A stretch of 7,845 bases of DNA, taken from positions 1 to 7,845 of the forward strand of contig JAKUTI010000119.1 of assembly GCA_022448765.1 (NCBI GenBank), given 5' to 3'. This document shows, piece by piece, positions 1-6,378 of this stretch. Numbering within the stretch: the first letter of the stretch is position 1; the number at the start of each line of letters is the position of its first letter. The stretch is from Pseudomonadales bacterium (lineage in GTDB: Bacteria; Pseudomonadota; Gammaproteobacteria; Pseudomonadales; Azotimanducaceae). The translations under genes were made by a program, and so were the position numbers. The notes beneath the pieces were generated by a model, which searched no databases, had not been told where the DNA came from, and saw nothing but the letters and a program-made list of their open reading frames with translations.

Positions 1-37
1 GGAGTCCATTAAGCGCCTCATTGAGACGCAACTATGA
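1..37 (+). CDS. C-terminal end of an upstream gene, probably the ABC transporter ATPase (partial)
   Basis: Reading from base 2, the sequence gives ESIKRLIETQL and then a TGA stop at 35-37. That stop overlaps the ATG of the next gene (34-36) as ATGA, the usual arrangement for translationally coupled subunits. The next gene encodes the binding and membrane parts of an ABC importer but no ATPase, so the missing nucleotide-binding subunit is the natural candidate for this gene. Only 11 residues are visible and none is diagnostic. The ATPase identity is therefore inference from context. The open frame and the overlap are seen directly. Confidence 0.5.
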   Translation, partial: ESIKRLIETQL

Positions 38-1539
38 AACATTCGGCGATCGTGATGGCGTTGCTCGTCTGGTTTAGCCCGGTTGCCAGCGAGCCGATCG
101 TCGTGGCGAGTAAGAACTTCACCGAGAGTTATCTCTTAGGAGAGATGATTGCCCAGCGCCTTGAACGAGCAGGCTTCGAGGTCGACCGTCGTTTCGGCTT
201 GGGGGGAACGTTGATCTGTTACGAGGCTTTGGTAGCAGGCGAAATCGATGTTTACGTCGAATACAGCGGAACGCTGGAACAAACGATTCTCAAACTTGGG
301 AAACGCACCTCGATTGAGGGACTTGACGAACACCTCGCTCCGCTTGGTCTGACGCTACTTTCGCCGCTTGGATTCAATAACACGTACGCTATTGCCGTGC
401 GCAAAGAGGTAGCGGAAAAGCGCTCGTTAGAGCGGATATCGCAATTAACCGAATACCGTGATCTTCGTGTCGTGGTTTCCCACGAATTTCTCGAGCGCGA
501 GGACGGATGGCCTGGTCTTCAGCGTGTGTATGGTTTTGACTGGATCCCTGGCGGCATCGAACACGGTCTCGCTTATCAGGCAATAGACGATGGGTCAATC
601 GACGTTACGGACGCTTATTCAACTGATGGGGAATTGCAACGGTATGATTTGAGGGTGTTGGCAGACGACAAGGAGTTTTTCCCCGCTTACCTCGCGATTC
701 CTCTAATTCGAGACGATTTGTCGCCATTAGCGCGGGCCGCGATCGAGGACCTTGCCGGTACATTGGATGATTCGTCGATGGCGGCCCTCAATGCATCCGT
801 CGTATTTGAGGGTGAGGACTTCGCGTCTGCAGCGAGAAATCATCTCGGCTCGATTGGTTTCGACATTGCCGAGGAGCGTTCCAATGGTTTCGATAATGGC
901 GAGGGATTTTCGAAGGAATTCGACAACTTGGTCCGCAACACGAAGCGGCATCTATGGCTAACGGCCATTGCGCTTTTCACCGCGACCAGCATCGGAATCG
1001 TGCTCGCATTGGCGGTATTTCAAGTTGGTTGGATATCCAGGGCGGTACTGTATGTTGCCGGTCTGTTGCAGACGATCCCATCGATTGCGCTGTTGGCGCT
1101 GATGATCCCAATATTTGGCATCGGGATGTTGCCGGCGGTGGTGGCCTTGTTTCTGTATTCGCTGCTTCCGATCATCCGCAACAGCGTGACAGCTCTGGTG
1201 ACGGTGGACCCGGTATTGCGGCGAGTTGCAACGGCGATTGGGTTAACGCGATACGATGAGATTCGATACGTTTACCTTCCCTTGGCCATGCCCGCGATAT
1301 TGGCGGGTGTACGAACCGCGGCTGTCATTAGCATCGGTACGGCAACGCTCGCCGCATTTATTGGGGCAGGTGGATTGGGCGATCCAATTGTGACGGGGCT
1401 TGCGCTTAACGATACATCGCTTATTTTGCAGGGCGCGATACCCGCGGCAGTTCTTGCGATCGTGACTGAATTGGTGTTTGAAGGCGTTGAACGCGTTCTC
1501 GTTCCACGGCACCTAAAGGTGCTCGAGGAACCTGCCTAA
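34..1539 (+). CDS. Fused substrate-binding/permease subunit of a glycine-betaine/choline/ergothioneine-type ABC importer
   Basis: This 501-residue protein combines a periplasmic binding domain with a membrane permease domain of an OpuA/ProU/Egt-type ABC importer. Residues 1-19 form a Sec signal peptide (hydrophobic AIVMALLVWF, likely cut after VAS) with no lipobox. Residues about 21-285 are an OpuAC-type binding domain, opening with VASKNFTESYLLGEMIAQ and including GGT (58-60) and VEYSGT (75-80). From about residue 304 come roughly five hydrophobic segments (304-328, 336-360, 364-383, 420-447, 464-488). The cytoplasmic EAA-like loop that docks on the ATPase lies at 398-420, with AIGLTRYDEI and YVYLPLAMP. 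The ATG overlaps the upstream stop, and there is only weak Shine-Dalgarno character before it, which fits coupling. The family imports quaternary amines such as betaine, choline or ergothioneine. The actual substrate cannot be read from the sequence. In EgtU-like fusions the permease comes first, so this protein has the reverse domain order. Confidence 0.9.
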   Translation: MKHSAIVMALLVWFSPVASEPIVVASKNFTESYLLGEMIAQRLERAGFEVDRRFGLGGTLICYEALVAGEIDVYVEYSGTLEQTILKLGKRTSIEGLDEHLAPLGLTLLSPLGFNNTYAIAVRKEVAEKRSLERISQLTEYRDLRVVVSHEFLEREDGWPGLQRVYGFDWIPGGIEHGLAYQAIDDGSIDVTDAYSTDGELQRYDLRVLADDKEFFPAYLAIPLIRDDLSPLARAAIEDLAGTLDDSSMAALNASVVFEGEDFASAARNHLGSIGFDIAEERSNGFDNGEGFSKEFDNLVRNTKRHLWLTAIALFTATSIGIVLALAVFQVGWISRAVLYVAGLLQTIPSIALLALMIPIFGIGMLPAVVALFLYSLLPIIRNSVTALVTVDPVLRRVATAIGLTRYDEIRYVYLPLAMPAILAGVRTAAVISIGTATLAAFIGAGGLGDPIVTGLALNDTSLILQGAIPAAVLAIVTELVFEGVERVLVPRHLKVLEEPA

Positions 1540-1624
1540 GTTGTCGCACTAAATCGCTTCAACACCTACTCGCAATCGACAACCTGTCATGGATGATGCT
1601 ACGTCTGGTAGGTTTAGGTTTCAT

Positions 1625-1633
1625 GGGGGAGGA
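1625..1633 (+). promoter_or_regulatory. Ribosome binding site of the methyltransferase-like gene
   Basis: GGGGGAGGA ends 8 bases before the ATG at 1642, which fixes that start. The 102-base gap before the gene (1540-1641) holds no convincing -35/-10 pair. The gene may be read through from the transporter or have a weak promoter of its own. Confidence 0.75.
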
Positions 1634-1641
1634 ATCCACAG

Positions 1642-2388
1642 ATGGAAATTAATCGAATGGGTCTTGTCGGGATTGCAGCGTCGGTTTTGTCGGTCTTGGC
1701 AATGTTCGGGCAGGCGGATGTTGGTTCGAATGTCCGTGACGCGGTCCGGCCAGAATCAGATACGGGTCGCGATGCCGCACGCAAGCCAGCGGAAGTCCTT
1801 CATTTTCTCGGGTTGCAAGAGAGTGCCATCGTGATGGACGTTATGGCATCGGGCGGCTATTACACCGAGGTCTTAGCGCACGCGGTCGGAAGCGAGGGGA
1901 CCGTCTACGCCCAAAACCCACCGATGATGTTGAAATACAGAGACGGGTTTTACGATAAGGCCCTGGCTCAGCGACTGAAGGGTGGACGTCTGGCGAATGT
2001 GGTTCGACTCGACCGCGATATGGGTGACTTGGACATTCCGTCGGGGAGCGTGGATTTGGCGATAACGGCGCTTAACTTCCACGACATCTACAACGGTGCA
2101 GGTGAGACGGCTGCGTTGGAATTACTGTCCCAAGTCTATGGCCTATTGAAGCCAGGAGGCGTCTTTGGCGTGATCGACCACGTAGGTAATCCGGGTGCTG
2201 ACAACAACCGCCTTCATCGAATGGATGAAGCGGCGATGCGGGGTCTAGTTGCACGTTCAGCGTTTCAACTCGATGGATCCGGCGATTTGTTGCGAAATCC
2301 GCAAGATGATCACACGGGGGGTGTGTTCGCAGCGGATATACGCGGCAACACGGATCGCTTTCTTTTCCGCCTCAGGAAACCCAACTAA
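1642..2388 (+). CDS. Exported COG4798-type predicted SAM methyltransferase
   Basis: The 248-residue product has a class I methyltransferase fold pattern behind an N-terminal hydrophobic segment (residues 7-22, GLVGIAASVLSVLAMF). That segment looks like a Sec signal peptide, so the protein is probably periplasmic. Motif I is at 64-78, VMDVMASGGYYTEVL, followed by GSEGTVYAQN (83-92). The post-motif region is VDLAITALNFHDIYN (137-151), and LLKPGGVFGVIDH (168-180) is the usual strand 5 region. RDAARKPAEVLHFLGL, LHRMDEAAM, DLLRNPQDDHT and IRGNTDRFLFRLRKP are, as I recall, hallmarks of the COG4798 family and span its full length. The substrate is unknown. Motif I has MAS where a glycine-rich GxG normally sits, so SAM binding is plausible but not assured. 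The stop lies 28 bases before the glutathione transferase start, so the two are probably co-transcribed. Confidence 0.82.
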   Translation: MEINRMGLVGIAASVLSVLAMFGQADVGSNVRDAVRPESDTGRDAARKPAEVLHFLGLQESAIVMDVMASGGYYTEVLAHAVGSEGTVYAQNPPMMLKYRDGFYDKALAQRLKGGRLANVVRLDRDMGDLDIPSGSVDLAITALNFHDIYNGAGETAALELLSQVYGLLKPGGVFGVIDHVGNPGADNNRLHRMDEAAMRGLVARSAFQLDGSGDLLRNPQDDHTGGVFAADIRGNTDRFLFRLRKPN

Positions 2389-2400
2389 CGCGATACTAGC

Positions 2401-2405
2401 AGGAG
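2401..2405 (+). promoter_or_regulatory. Ribosome binding site that fixes the glutathione transferase start
   Basis: AGGAG lies 11 bases before the ATG at 2417, in the short gap after the methyltransferase stop. It supports 2417 over a longer in-frame reading from 2249, which would run through the end of the preceding gene. Confidence 0.65.
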
Positions 2406-2416
2406 ATATTTGTTCA

Positions 2417-3040
2417 ATGAGTATTGACCTCTACACCTTCGCAACGCCGAACGGCCGCAAGATCTCGATTGCATTGGAGGAGCTTGGACTTCCATACAAC
2501 GTGCATCCGGTGCATATCGGCCGGGATGAGCAATTTGCACCGGATTTTTTGCGAATCAGCCCGAACAACAAGATTCCTGCCATCGTCGATGCTGAAAACG
2601 GTCGCACCATGATGGAGTCAGGTGCGATTCTTCTGTATCTGAGCGACAAAACGGGCCAACTCGCTGGCGATGATCCGTGGGTAACCATGGAGTGGTTAAT
2701 GCTTCAGATGGCCAGCGTCGGGCCTATGCTTGGCCAGGCCAATCACTTCCTGCATTTCAATTCTGGTAAATCGGAATACGCGGAAGCGCGGTATGCGGAT
2801 GAAGCGCGCCGATTGTACAGTGTTCTCGATCGGCGCTTAGGTGACGCCGCCTATCTTGCTGGGAGCTATAGCATTGCCGATATAGCGACGTGGCCCTGGA
2901 TCGCTCGGTGGCCTTGGCATCGGGTTGACTGGGACGAATTGCCGAATTTACGACGTTGGTACACCGAGATAGCGAAACGTCCGGCGGTTATTGCGGGCTG
3001 GGATGTCCCAGTAGCCTCGGGCGAGATTCCACTGCCTTGA
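2417..3040 (+). CDS. Nu-class (YfcG-like) glutathione S-transferase
   Basis: The 207-residue cytosolic protein has a thioredoxin-fold N-domain (about 1-80) and a helical C-domain (about 88-200), the normal length for the family. The N-terminus YTFATPNGRKISIALEELGL contains the TPN motif (10-12). In E. coli YfcG/YghU this motif supplies Thr/Asn contacts to glutathione in place of a catalytic Ser/Tyr/Cys. The cis-proline is in NKIPAIV (P54), and ESGAILLYL (E67, S68) binds the gamma-glutamyl group. GPMLGQANHFLHFN (102-115) is a strong YfcG/YghU signature, and SIAD (152-155) is the N-capping box of the helical core. Known members are disulfide-bond reductases or organic peroxide reductases that bind GSH or GSSG. 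The same role here is inference from similarity. The gene follows the methyltransferase by 28 bases and so probably shares its transcript. Confidence 0.92.
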   Translation: MSIDLYTFATPNGRKISIALEELGLPYNVHPVHIGRDEQFAPDFLRISPNNKIPAIVDAENGRTMMESGAILLYLSDKTGQLAGDDPWVTMEWLMLQMASVGPMLGQANHFLHFNSGKSEYAEARYADEARRLYSVLDRRLGDAAYLAGSYSIADIATWPWIARWPWHRVDWDELPNLRRWYTEIAKRPAVIAGWDVPVASGEIPLP

Positions 3041-3096
3041 GCGTCTCGGCGACGCGGTCGATTCTCATTCGTGCGGGAAGCAGCCTGGAGCCCAGA

Positions 3097-3243
3097 ATGC
3101 ACGCGGAGAAACTGAATGCGTTCGTGCGATCTTCGGCTTTTGCGGAGAATCCCGTCGGGGTGGAATTCGATCCCGATCGACTACTAGAACGCTATTGCAA
3201 TTGCGTTCTATTGCACGAATTGCGCATGCAAGGTTCCGCATAA
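3097..3243 (+). CDS. Possible small protein of 48 residues
   Basis: An open frame from ATG 3097 to TAA 3243 encodes a 48-residue protein beginning MHAEKLNAFVRSS and ending HELRMQGSA. GGAG at 3087-3090 lies 6 bases before the ATG, a passable ribosome site. A longer version could start at TTG 3037, which overlaps the glutathione transferase stop as TTGA and would give 68 residues. I recognise no family, and see no signal peptide or membrane segment. Two cysteines (CNC) sit close together near residue 37. The frame also contains the palindrome at 3185-3210, so the stretch may instead be a non-coding convergent spacer. Existence of this gene is uncertain. Confidence 0.3.
   Translation: MHAEKLNAFVRSSAFAENPVGVEFDPDRLLERYCNCVLLHELRMQGSA
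3185..3210. repeat. 26-bp near-perfect palindrome with clustered ATTGC units
   Basis: The left half-site TAGAACGC (3185-3192) and right half-site GCGTTCTA (3203-3210) are exact reverse complements. The central ten bases, TATTGCAATT, are symmetric except for one T/T pair, so 12 of 13 base pairs match. ATTGC occurs at 3194, 3200, 3210 and 3219, four times within 30 bases. There is no T-run on either side, which argues against a standard terminator. It sits in the convergent gap between the glutathione transferase and HIT genes. A protein-binding site, an RNA hairpin at the 3' ends of both transcripts, or coincidence within the small ORF are all possible. Confidence 0.55.
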
Positions 3244-3267
3244 CCAACGGGATCGAACGAAGAAGAG

Positions 3268-3684
3268 TTAGTCCTCAAATACCAAGCTTTTCAGAGCCGT
3301 CACCCGTTCCTTCAGGTCTTCGCCCTCGAGCGTGATGGCTGGGCCGGCGCTCCAAACTGGCGCTGGCCAACCGGCATCATCTTCGCGCCGGGCGATGACG
3401 TGGATGTGCAACTGCGGCACCATGTTTCCAAGAGCGGCGACGTTGATTTTGTCGGCAGTAGCGTAGTTGTATAGGGCTTTGGACGCGACTTCGACCTCGA
3501 TAAACGCCTGTTCATGGTAAGTGGCGGGCAGGTCGTGAAGATCACGCAGGCCGTCAACACGAGGCACCAAAATAAGCCAAGGGAAACGAGCATCAAGCAT
3601 CAACAGCACTGAGCAAAGCTCGAGGTTTCCCAGTTGCTCGCAGTCGGCGAGCAGTTGTGGGTGAATGTTGAAACTAGCGTTCAT
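3268..3684 (-). CDS. HIT-family (histidine triad) nucleotide-binding protein
   Basis: The 138-residue protein is a typical single-domain HIT protein of the proteobacterial Ap4A-hydrolase-like group (COG0537). Such proteins hydrolyse or transfer nucleotidyl groups on small nucleotides in the cytoplasm. The C-terminal active-site motif is VPQLHIHVIAR (89-99). The family normally has H-x-H-x-H; here the first position is Gln91, followed by His93 and His95. His93 is the position of the catalytic nucleophile, so activity should be possible. The N-terminal strand region (LLMLDARFPWLILVPRV) and ALGNMVPQL are conserved features. It has no signal peptide. Its ATG overlaps the stop of the DUF3604 gene as ATGA (3681-3684), so it is probably translated by coupling. 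The substrate is unknown. Confidence 0.9.
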   Translation of the reverse strand: MNASFNIHPQLLADCEQLGNLELCSVLLMLDARFPWLILVPRVDGLRDLHDLPATYHEQAFIEVEVASKALYNYATADKINVAALGNMVPQLHIHVIARREDDAGWPAPVWSAGPAITLEGEDLKERVTALKSLVFED

Positions 3685-6245
3685 CGTTTGGGATACCCGC
3701 CAACCCAGATCGGACTCGACCAGGCGATCGCATCGTTAGCCTGCAATACGCGTACGTAGTAGTAGTCGCCGTGTCGATTGCCTTGATCATCGAATTCAAA
3801 TTCGACATCGTCAGGTCCATCCGTCACCACGGATCTTAACGAAATGGTGTCGACGTAATCATCCTGCACTAATGAGGTGGTCACACGGCCGTCTTTGATC
3901 GCTCCGAACGCTAACGTAACCGATGCTGCGGGAATATTTTGGGGTGCTCTGAAGATGGGCGGTGCGCCACCGAACTCACGTGCTTCAGCCAATTCGATAT
4001 CGATGCGACCGGAACGGCGGATATCCGCGAGATTGAGGACGATGGAACTCGTGTCGCCGCGTGTATGGGTCGAGAACTCGAGCGTCCGGTTGTCGAGGAC
4101 CTTCAGCGATTGCAAGTTGGTGTTGTGAAAATCGGTACCCGAGATCTTGGTCAGGGTAGCGCCGGTTAGGCGCAACGTCCCCTGCCACAGTCGCCAGCCG
4201 CGGGGGTTGTCGCCCGGATTCCTGGGTTCTGAATCGGACTGAAAGGTGACGTGAAACGTCCCCGACGACGAGGATCGATTGGCGTTGTTTTGTAGATAGT
4301 CCCTCGTCCAAACGGCCTTGTCGTTTCGGAGAATAGTAACGGTATCGATTGGTCCAGTGCCGATGATCCGCCCACGTATCTTTCGTTCTTTGGAAAAGCG
4401 TGCTCTTTGACCCATCTCGACGCCGTTTAGGCTGACGTCCAAAATCATGCGATCGCCTGTGGTGGCGTACGACGCCAAGTCTTTCATTGCATCGAACAAG
4501 GTATCCCTTGATTTCTGCAAGGCACGGAGTGCCCCCAAACCTCCGCGCTGGGAAAGCGAACCGCCCTTAGGTGCTGTATAGCCTGGTTGGCTCAGGTGAT
4601 TGTCACTTGCAGCCGTAAATCCGACTTGGTGCCCTTGCTTAAGGTACATACGACCGAACCACTCGAATGTGCCGTGTTGCGACATTACTTCGATCAGAGG
4701 TTCGAGAAGCGGATCGTTGAGGCGGTAATCGCCCGCTTGATGGGCATGGGGAATGACCACGACGTCGCCTGGATCGTGCTGAGTACGGAGTCCTTGGTAG
4801 AGTTTCGACAGTGTCCCATGGGTTCGCGCAGGAACCCGGTTCCGACCTTCGGGGCTACGGAACAGAACGTTGTGATGACCCCCTTGCGTATTTCTTATGG
4901 TCCATTCATAGCCGAGAAAAGCAACGAATTCGCCGTCGACCGAATACGACTGGACGTTATCGCGTAATACCTCCCATTCGAAATCATCGAGCCAGATGTC
5001 GTGTTCGGAGTGGGTTACATAATCGAGTCTTGCGTCGTCACGCGCCCAGGTCATAAAGCGCTTGGGCGTCCCGACACCTTCGGCAAAACCTGAATGACCG
5101 TGGGTATCTCCCCAATAGATGCGACGGTGGGGATCGTTTTCGACCAGGATAGGGTTTCCGTTGCCGGTGATGGAGCCGTCGGCTGATTGAATGCTGAGAC
5201 GGTAGACGCCCGCTGTCTCCAAACGAACGTCACGGATCACTTGGATGGCCTCGGTCGACGCGGGAATTTCCGCGATCAGTGCGCCGTTTAACGACACCCG
5301 CCACGCGGGCAACGAACCCGTCGCGCGGTTATAGAACCGATCCTCGGCACGCACTGAGATATCGAAACGTTCGTTCACGGCGACCACGGAGGGGGCAAAG
5401 GCGTGTACGCCTGCAACCTGCGTTCCGGTGACGACGATGGGCTGAATTGGCAGCGACATAAAGTTACTGCTGCCATCGAAATCGAGATACAACGGCAGCG
5501 GCATGCGATCGCTCGACACATCTGACATCAGCAAGCCCGCGCTACCGCTGGACGTGTCGCCGTACGTGAGCGTGACGGTATCGCCAGAAGTTAGACGACC
5601 AGAAGCGATACGAAAAACGAGGGTCGGGCGAGCATTTCTGAAACCGCCGTGCATGCCAGAAAGTGGGAATGTGCCGTGGGTGAATGTGACGCTCGGGTTG
5701 GACGAGCGGATGCTGATGTAATTGGCGGCTGTTGGCTCCGTGGCTTGTAATCGTCCGTGATTGGGCATGAAGTGACGTCCGATCAGAAATCCACCACCCG
5801 CCTCGATGGCCTTGGTGCCGACTGTAAACGTTTGTTCGATGGTGACGAAAGATCTCGCCTCGAATGGCCCGAGATTTGCGACGAGGGTCCCCAATGCACG
5901 GGGGTTTTCATCGCGGAGGGTGAACTCGCGAATCATCCGATCGAACTCGGCGAAACGATTGTTTGTCTCGGGCAACGGGTATGACGACAGCTGGGAAATC
6001 AACTGGGTTGCATTGACGGGTACATAACCTCCCGATAAGGCATACGCGTTGATCCAGTCCCAAAGTGTTTCGAGACGGGTCTCGACGTTAGTACGATCCG
6101 TCGGCCTGTTCGAGGCCGCGATCTTTAATGTCTCCACGCTGGCACGCAGTTCATCTGAAAGATAGTCTGAAGAGGTCGCAGCGGCCGACGCCTGGCCCGT
6201 TATCCAGAGAGCGGCCGCGATCGTCAGGCTGACTGCGCGATACAT
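3681..6245 (-). CDS. Exported DUF3604-domain protein (PHP-like metal hydrolase fold)
   Basis: Read from the ATG at 6245, this is an 854-residue protein. The alternative ATG at 6290 adds 15 basic residues and has no good ribosome site, whereas AAAAAGGAGG precedes 6245. Residues 1-21 form a Sec signal peptide (MYRAVSLTIAAALWITGQASA), so it acts in the periplasm or outside. Residues about 25-370 are a beta-rich region of unknown role with Ig-like character near its end. The DUF3604 core begins at YWGDTHGHSG, with D380, H382 and H384. THSEHD (H412, E414, H415), GYEWT (E447), GGHHN (H457, H458), IPHAH (H500, H502), SQHG (H524) and ASDNH (D548, H550) follow. This His/Asp/Glu series matches the metal-binding pattern of PHP-superfamily hydrolases. 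The remaining roughly 250 residues are beta-rich. The substrate is not known; hydrolysis of a phosphoester or other ester is only inference from the fold. The HIT gene overlaps its stop. Confidence 0.88.
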   Translation of the reverse strand: MYRAVSLTIAAALWITGQASAAATSSDYLSDELRASVETLKIAASNRPTDRTNVETRLETLWDWINAYALSGGYVPVNATQLISQLSSYPLPETNNRFAEFDRMIREFTLRDENPRALGTLVANLGPFEARSFVTIEQTFTVGTKAIEAGGGFLIGRHFMPNHGRLQATEPTAANYISIRSSNPSVTFTHGTFPLSGMHGGFRNARPTLVFRIASGRLTSGDTVTLTYGDTSSGSAGLLMSDVSSDRMPLPLYLDFDGSSNFMSLPIQPIVVTGTQVAGVHAFAPSVVAVNERFDISVRAEDRFYNRATGSLPAWRVSLNGALIAEIPASTEAIQVIRDVRLETAGVYRLSIQSADGSITGNGNPILVENDPHRRIYWGDTHGHSGFAEGVGTPKRFMTWARDDARLDYVTHSEHDIWLDDFEWEVLRDNVQSYSVDGEFVAFLGYEWTIRNTQGGHHNVLFRSPEGRNRVPARTHGTLSKLYQGLRTQHDPGDVVVIPHAHQAGDYRLNDPLLEPLIEVMSQHGTFEWFGRMYLKQGHQVGFTAASDNHLSQPGYTAPKGGSLSQRGGLGALRALQKSRDTLFDAMKDLASYATTGDRMILDVSLNGVEMGQRARFSKERKIRGRIIGTGPIDTVTILRNDKAVWTRDYLQNNANRSSSSGTFHVTFQSDSEPRNPGDNPRGWRLWQGTLRLTGATLTKISGTDFHNTNLQSLKVLDNRTLEFSTHTRGDTSSIVLNLADIRRSGRIDIELAEAREFGGAPPIFRAPQNIPAASVTLAFGAIKDGRVTTSLVQDDYVDTISLRSVVTDGPDDVEFEFDDQGNRHGDYYYVRVLQANDAIAWSSPIWVGGYPKR

Positions 6246-6254
6246 CCGTTGATA

Positions 6255-6264
6255 CCTCCTTTTT
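6255..6264 (-). promoter_or_regulatory. Strong ribosome binding site that fixes the DUF3604 start
   Basis: On the minus strand the bases read AAAAAGGAGG, 9 bases before the ATG at 6245. This nearly complete match to the 16S anti-Shine-Dalgarno, followed directly by a well-formed signal peptide, selects 6245 over the upstream ATG at 6290. Confidence 0.85.
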
Positions 6265-6314
6265 CTACCCACCCTTTGGTTAAAGTCCAATCAGATGACG
6301 GCGCTGGGCGGTGG

Positions 6315-6342
6315 TTGCGAAACGGCGTCAGCGGTCTATAGT
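6315..6342 (+). promoter_or_regulatory. Plausible sigma70 promoter for the diiron gene
   Basis: TTGCGA (6315-6320, 4 of 6 to TTGACA) and TATAGT (6337-6342, 5 of 6 to TATAAT) are separated by 16 bases. Transcription would begin near 6349, leaving a leader of about 30 bases. GGGGA (6368-6372) then lies 6 bases before the ATG at 6379. The 133-base gap is divergent with the DUF3604 gene. I find no equally good promoter for the minus strand. Confidence 0.5.
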
Positions 6343-6378
6343 AACGGTTTCTAGAGCGGCAGCTGCTGGGGACTTTAC

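Noticed and set aside
954..1259. 101-residue plus-strand frame inside the importer gene
   Set aside because: It overlaps the clearly coding permease domain in another frame, has no family resemblance, and looks like a shadow. The same holds for the other long alternative frames inside the DUF3604 and diiron genes.
1540..1583. Inverted repeat GTTGTCG (1540-1546) and CGACAAC (1577-1583) after the importer gene, as a terminator
   Set aside because: The arms are only 7 bp with a 30-base loop and no T-run follows, so it is not convincing as a terminator or operator.
2249..2416. In-frame upstream extension of the glutathione transferase to ATG 2249
   Set aside because: It overlaps the end of the methyltransferase gene by 140 bases, and the added 56 residues do not resemble the family. 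The TPNG-containing N-terminus starts properly at 2417 behind AGGAG.
3241..3267. Rho-independent terminator between the convergent glutathione transferase and HIT genes
   Set aside because: No GC-rich stem followed by a T-run is visible on either strand in the gap. The palindrome at 3185-3210 lacks the T-run, so termination here cannot be assigned.
6246..6290. Earlier ATG (6290) for the DUF3604 protein
   Set aside because: It would add 15 residues before the signal peptide and lacks a ribosome site, whereas 6245 has AAAAAGGAGG at good spacing.
6262..6290. Minus-strand TTGGAC / TAGAAA pair with 17-base spacing as a promoter for the DUF3604 operon
   Set aside because: The implied transcript start falls at about 6255, inside or after the Shine-Dalgarno, so the mRNA would lack its own ribosome site. 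The matches are also weak.
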